A stretch of 5,163 bases of DNA. Origin: Nitrospirota bacterium (GTDB lineage Bacteria; Nitrospirota; Thermodesulfovibrionia; Thermodesulfovibrionales; Magnetobacteriaceae). Shown here one piece after another: positions 3,521 to 5,163 of the stretch. The position numbers and the translations under genes were made by a program. The notes beneath the pieces were generated by a model. It was not told the DNA's origin. It saw nothing but the letters and a program-made list of their open reading frames with translations, and made no database searches. The stretch is from assembly GCA_015233265.1 (NCBI GenBank), contig JADFXZ010000090.1, positions 1 through 5,163 on the forward strand, written 5' to 3'. Position 1 is the first letter of the stretch. The number at the start of each line of letters is the position of its first letter.

Positions 3521-5163
3521 GGAGACCCTTTTTGCCTCCCCTGAGACCTCCGCAGACGTGTCTGAGACGGCCTTTTCAAGTGCCACCTTTGCCCTTGAGC
3601 CTTTTATAAATATCAGAGCGCCAACGGCATCCTTTCTGACCTGCTCATCAGCGCTTGTCATTAATGATTCAATCAGCTCAAGCGCCCTCTGCGGGGAGAG
3701 TTTTTGAAAAGAGAATATCCTGCCCAAGTTTGGGGCAACTATGGGGCCAAGATAGGCATTACTTATTGCAAGGTCAGCCAGTGCGTTTGATGACTCAGGA
3801 GTGCCCATCATTGCCAATGTTGAGACAACCAGCCTGCCCCCAGCTGTATTTCCCCTGACAAACCCCTCACTGCTGAGCAAGTCTGTCAAAGAGGACAGCG
3901 CATCATTCCCCATATATGAAAGCAGCACTGAGAGTGACTGGCTGTAGCCCTGGTCTGTGCCTTGCACCATATCAAAAATCAGATTCTTTACCACAACCTT
4001 ATCAGTTCGAAGTGCTATCAGACAGCTTATGTTCTCACGGCTCTTGGGATGAAGTGAAACTACGACCGCTTTTTTCTGCTTAATAAATACCGAGTAGCTT
4101 TCCTTGTAGGCGTCGATGTTTGACGCGCTGCAGCCTGAGGGGGGCTTATCCATGAATTTGACCGCGTCGTAGACGAGTGAAAAATAAACGTCTTCCTTGG
4201 CCAGTTTCTCAAATTGCGCGGTATTGTATCTCGTTGTTTTCATGTTATGGACAACTGCAGCCGCAACTACTACTAATACTACGATGACTGTGGCAATAAA
4301 GACTTTTTTAAGCCATGTAGTCTCGGCCTTTATTTTCACCTCGGCCTCCGTAGGTGCTACCGCTATCTCTTCCTGAATAAGCGGCTGACGGGTGAGAGCC
4401 TTTTTGAGCTGCGTATGAGCGATTTGCTTTAAGGTCTCCTCAAATGTATCGTCTATGAGGTGGCTCAGACCTGCCGCATTTAGTATGGTTTGCAGCTGCC
4501 CTGTTTGAGTGACAGTGCTGTCATCCGCGGAAATATAAGAGATATATTGAGTCATAATTTGCTTCAGAGTCTGTTTCGCGGCAATGTTTTCCTCTGAGGT
4601 CAGTTCCCACTCTATAAACCACCTCACAACTGTCCCATCGAGGCTTGCCGAGTATAAATAAAAACCGTTTTGGCTGAACACAAGGGCATTGACACCGTCT
4701 GTATGAGCAGTAAGCGTAAATAAACACTCATCGACTTCCATATTGTACACATAAATTGTTCCTTCCATAGTGCCGCAGGTAAAATAGCGCTCATCACTTT
4801 GGCAGAAGGCCGCACTGAGGACATTTGAATCCCCGGTATTAAATGTCTTGATAAGTTTCATCTGCCTGACGTTCCACACCCCCACCAGGCCATCCGCACC
4901 GGCCGTAATGGCATACACACCGTTGCCGCTTAAGGCAATTGAATTTATCGCATCCTCGTGGCAGACCAAGCGCTGGGAGGATTTCCCCGTCACGCTATCC
5001 CAAAAGATCAGCGACCCGTTGTCCATGCCAGACAGGAATATCCTCTCGTCCTTATGTAACCCCAGTGCCGAGATTGAGGCTGGGCATTCCTCGAAACGGC
5101 CCATGTAACTGCCACCGTCGTGTGTATCCCACAGGCGAATTGTCCGCTCTGTGGCAGCCGAAA
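3509..5163 (-). CDS. WD40-repeat protein with a transmembrane segment and HEAT-like C-terminus (5' end missing)
   Basis: The frame is open to the right edge, so the true start lies outside. A Met at 5104 is internal, because the 19 codons before it encode SAATERTIRLWDTHDGGSY, the end of a WD40 blade. Numbering from that Met, four more blade ends follow: LIFWD (32-36), VGVWN (74-78), IYVYN (117-121) and VVRWF (159-163). Full propellers usually have seven blades, so more should lie upstream. Residues 170-262 form a charged helical linker. A transmembrane helix spans about 267-287 (KKVFIATVIVVLVVVAAAVV), with two Lys before it suggesting that the WD40 part is cytoplasmic. The C-terminal part (about 395-529) has paired helices such as ELIESLMTSADEQVRKDAVG, typical of HEAT-like repeats, and would lie outside. 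WD40 and HEAT regions are protein-binding scaffolds, so a scaffold joining the two sides of the membrane is a reasonable inference. Any link to fliW is unproven. Confidence 0.85.
   Translation of the reverse strand, partial: SAATERTIRLWDTHDGGSYMGRFEECPASISALGLHKDERIFLSGMDNGSLIFWDSVTGKSSQRLVCHEDAINSIALSGNGVYAITAGADGLVGVWNVRQMKLIKTFNTGDSNVLSAAFCQSDERYFTCGTMEGTIYVYNMEVDECLFTLTAHTDGVNALVFSQNGFYLYSASLDGTVVRWFIEWELTSEENIAAKQTLKQIMTQYISYISADDSTVTQTGQLQTILNAAGLSHLIDDTFEETLKQIAHTQLKKALTRQPLIQEEIAVAPTEAEVKIKAETTWLKKVFIATVIVVLVVVAAAVVHNMKTTRYNTAQFEKLAKEDVYFSLVYDAVKFMDKPPSGCSASNIDAYKESYSVFIKQKKAVVVSLHPKSRENISCLIALRTDKVVVKNLIFDMVQGTDQGYSQSLSVLLSYMGNDALSSLTDLLSSEGFVRGNTAGGRLVVSTLAMMGTPESSNALADLAISNAYLGPIVAPNLGRIFSFQKLSPQRALELIESLMTSADEQVRKDAVGALIFIKGSRAKVALEKAVSDTSAEVSGEAKRVSQLF

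Noticed and set aside
5102..5104. ATG at 5104 as the true start of the WD40 gene
   Set aside because: The frame stays open to the edge and encodes a clear blade end (TIRLWDTHDG) just upstream, so this Met is internal.

Overview
The window reads as bacterial DNA, probably from a flagellated, Gram-negative-type, deep-branching lineage. The flagellin chaperone FliW, a SprA-type HExxH protein and single-pass membrane proteins with large soluble domains suggest this. A Nitrospirota- or Deltaproteobacteria-like source is my best guess, but it rests on protein flavour only and is weak. No rRNA, tRNA, CRISPR array, transposase or integrase is visible.

Layout: the left third is on the plus strand. 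It has the possible 3' end of an unidentified gene (1-62), a small single-pass membrane protein (194-502), and a tightly coupled two-gene unit (645-1112 and 1113-1649) with its own promoter, a strong ribosome binding site and a dyad between the -35 and -10. The second gene of the unit carries a textbook HEPN ribonuclease motif (R-N-x3-H). The first encodes an unrecognised protein with a charged helical N-terminus. This AT-rich pair is the best candidate for a toxin-antitoxin or phage-defence system.

The right two thirds are on the minus strand and converge on that unit. In order of transcription they hold a WD40-repeat protein with a transmembrane segment and a HEAT-like C-terminus, cut by the right edge (3509-5163). 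An AT-rich intergenic region follows, with a promoter and inverted repeats. Then come fliW (2919-3365), a SprA-family putative metalloprotease (2199-2894), and a small membrane-anchored protein of unknown function (1659-2099). A rho-independent terminator for this run lies at 1611-1631, inside the 3' end of the HEPN gene on the other strand.

How the genes may work together: FliW sequesters CsrA or binds flagellin to tune flagellin synthesis, and the two genes after it may be flagellum-linked, but no csrA or flagellin gene is in view. The HEPN pair looks like an independent cassette next to this flagellar locus. The two sets of stop codons are separated by only 9 bases.
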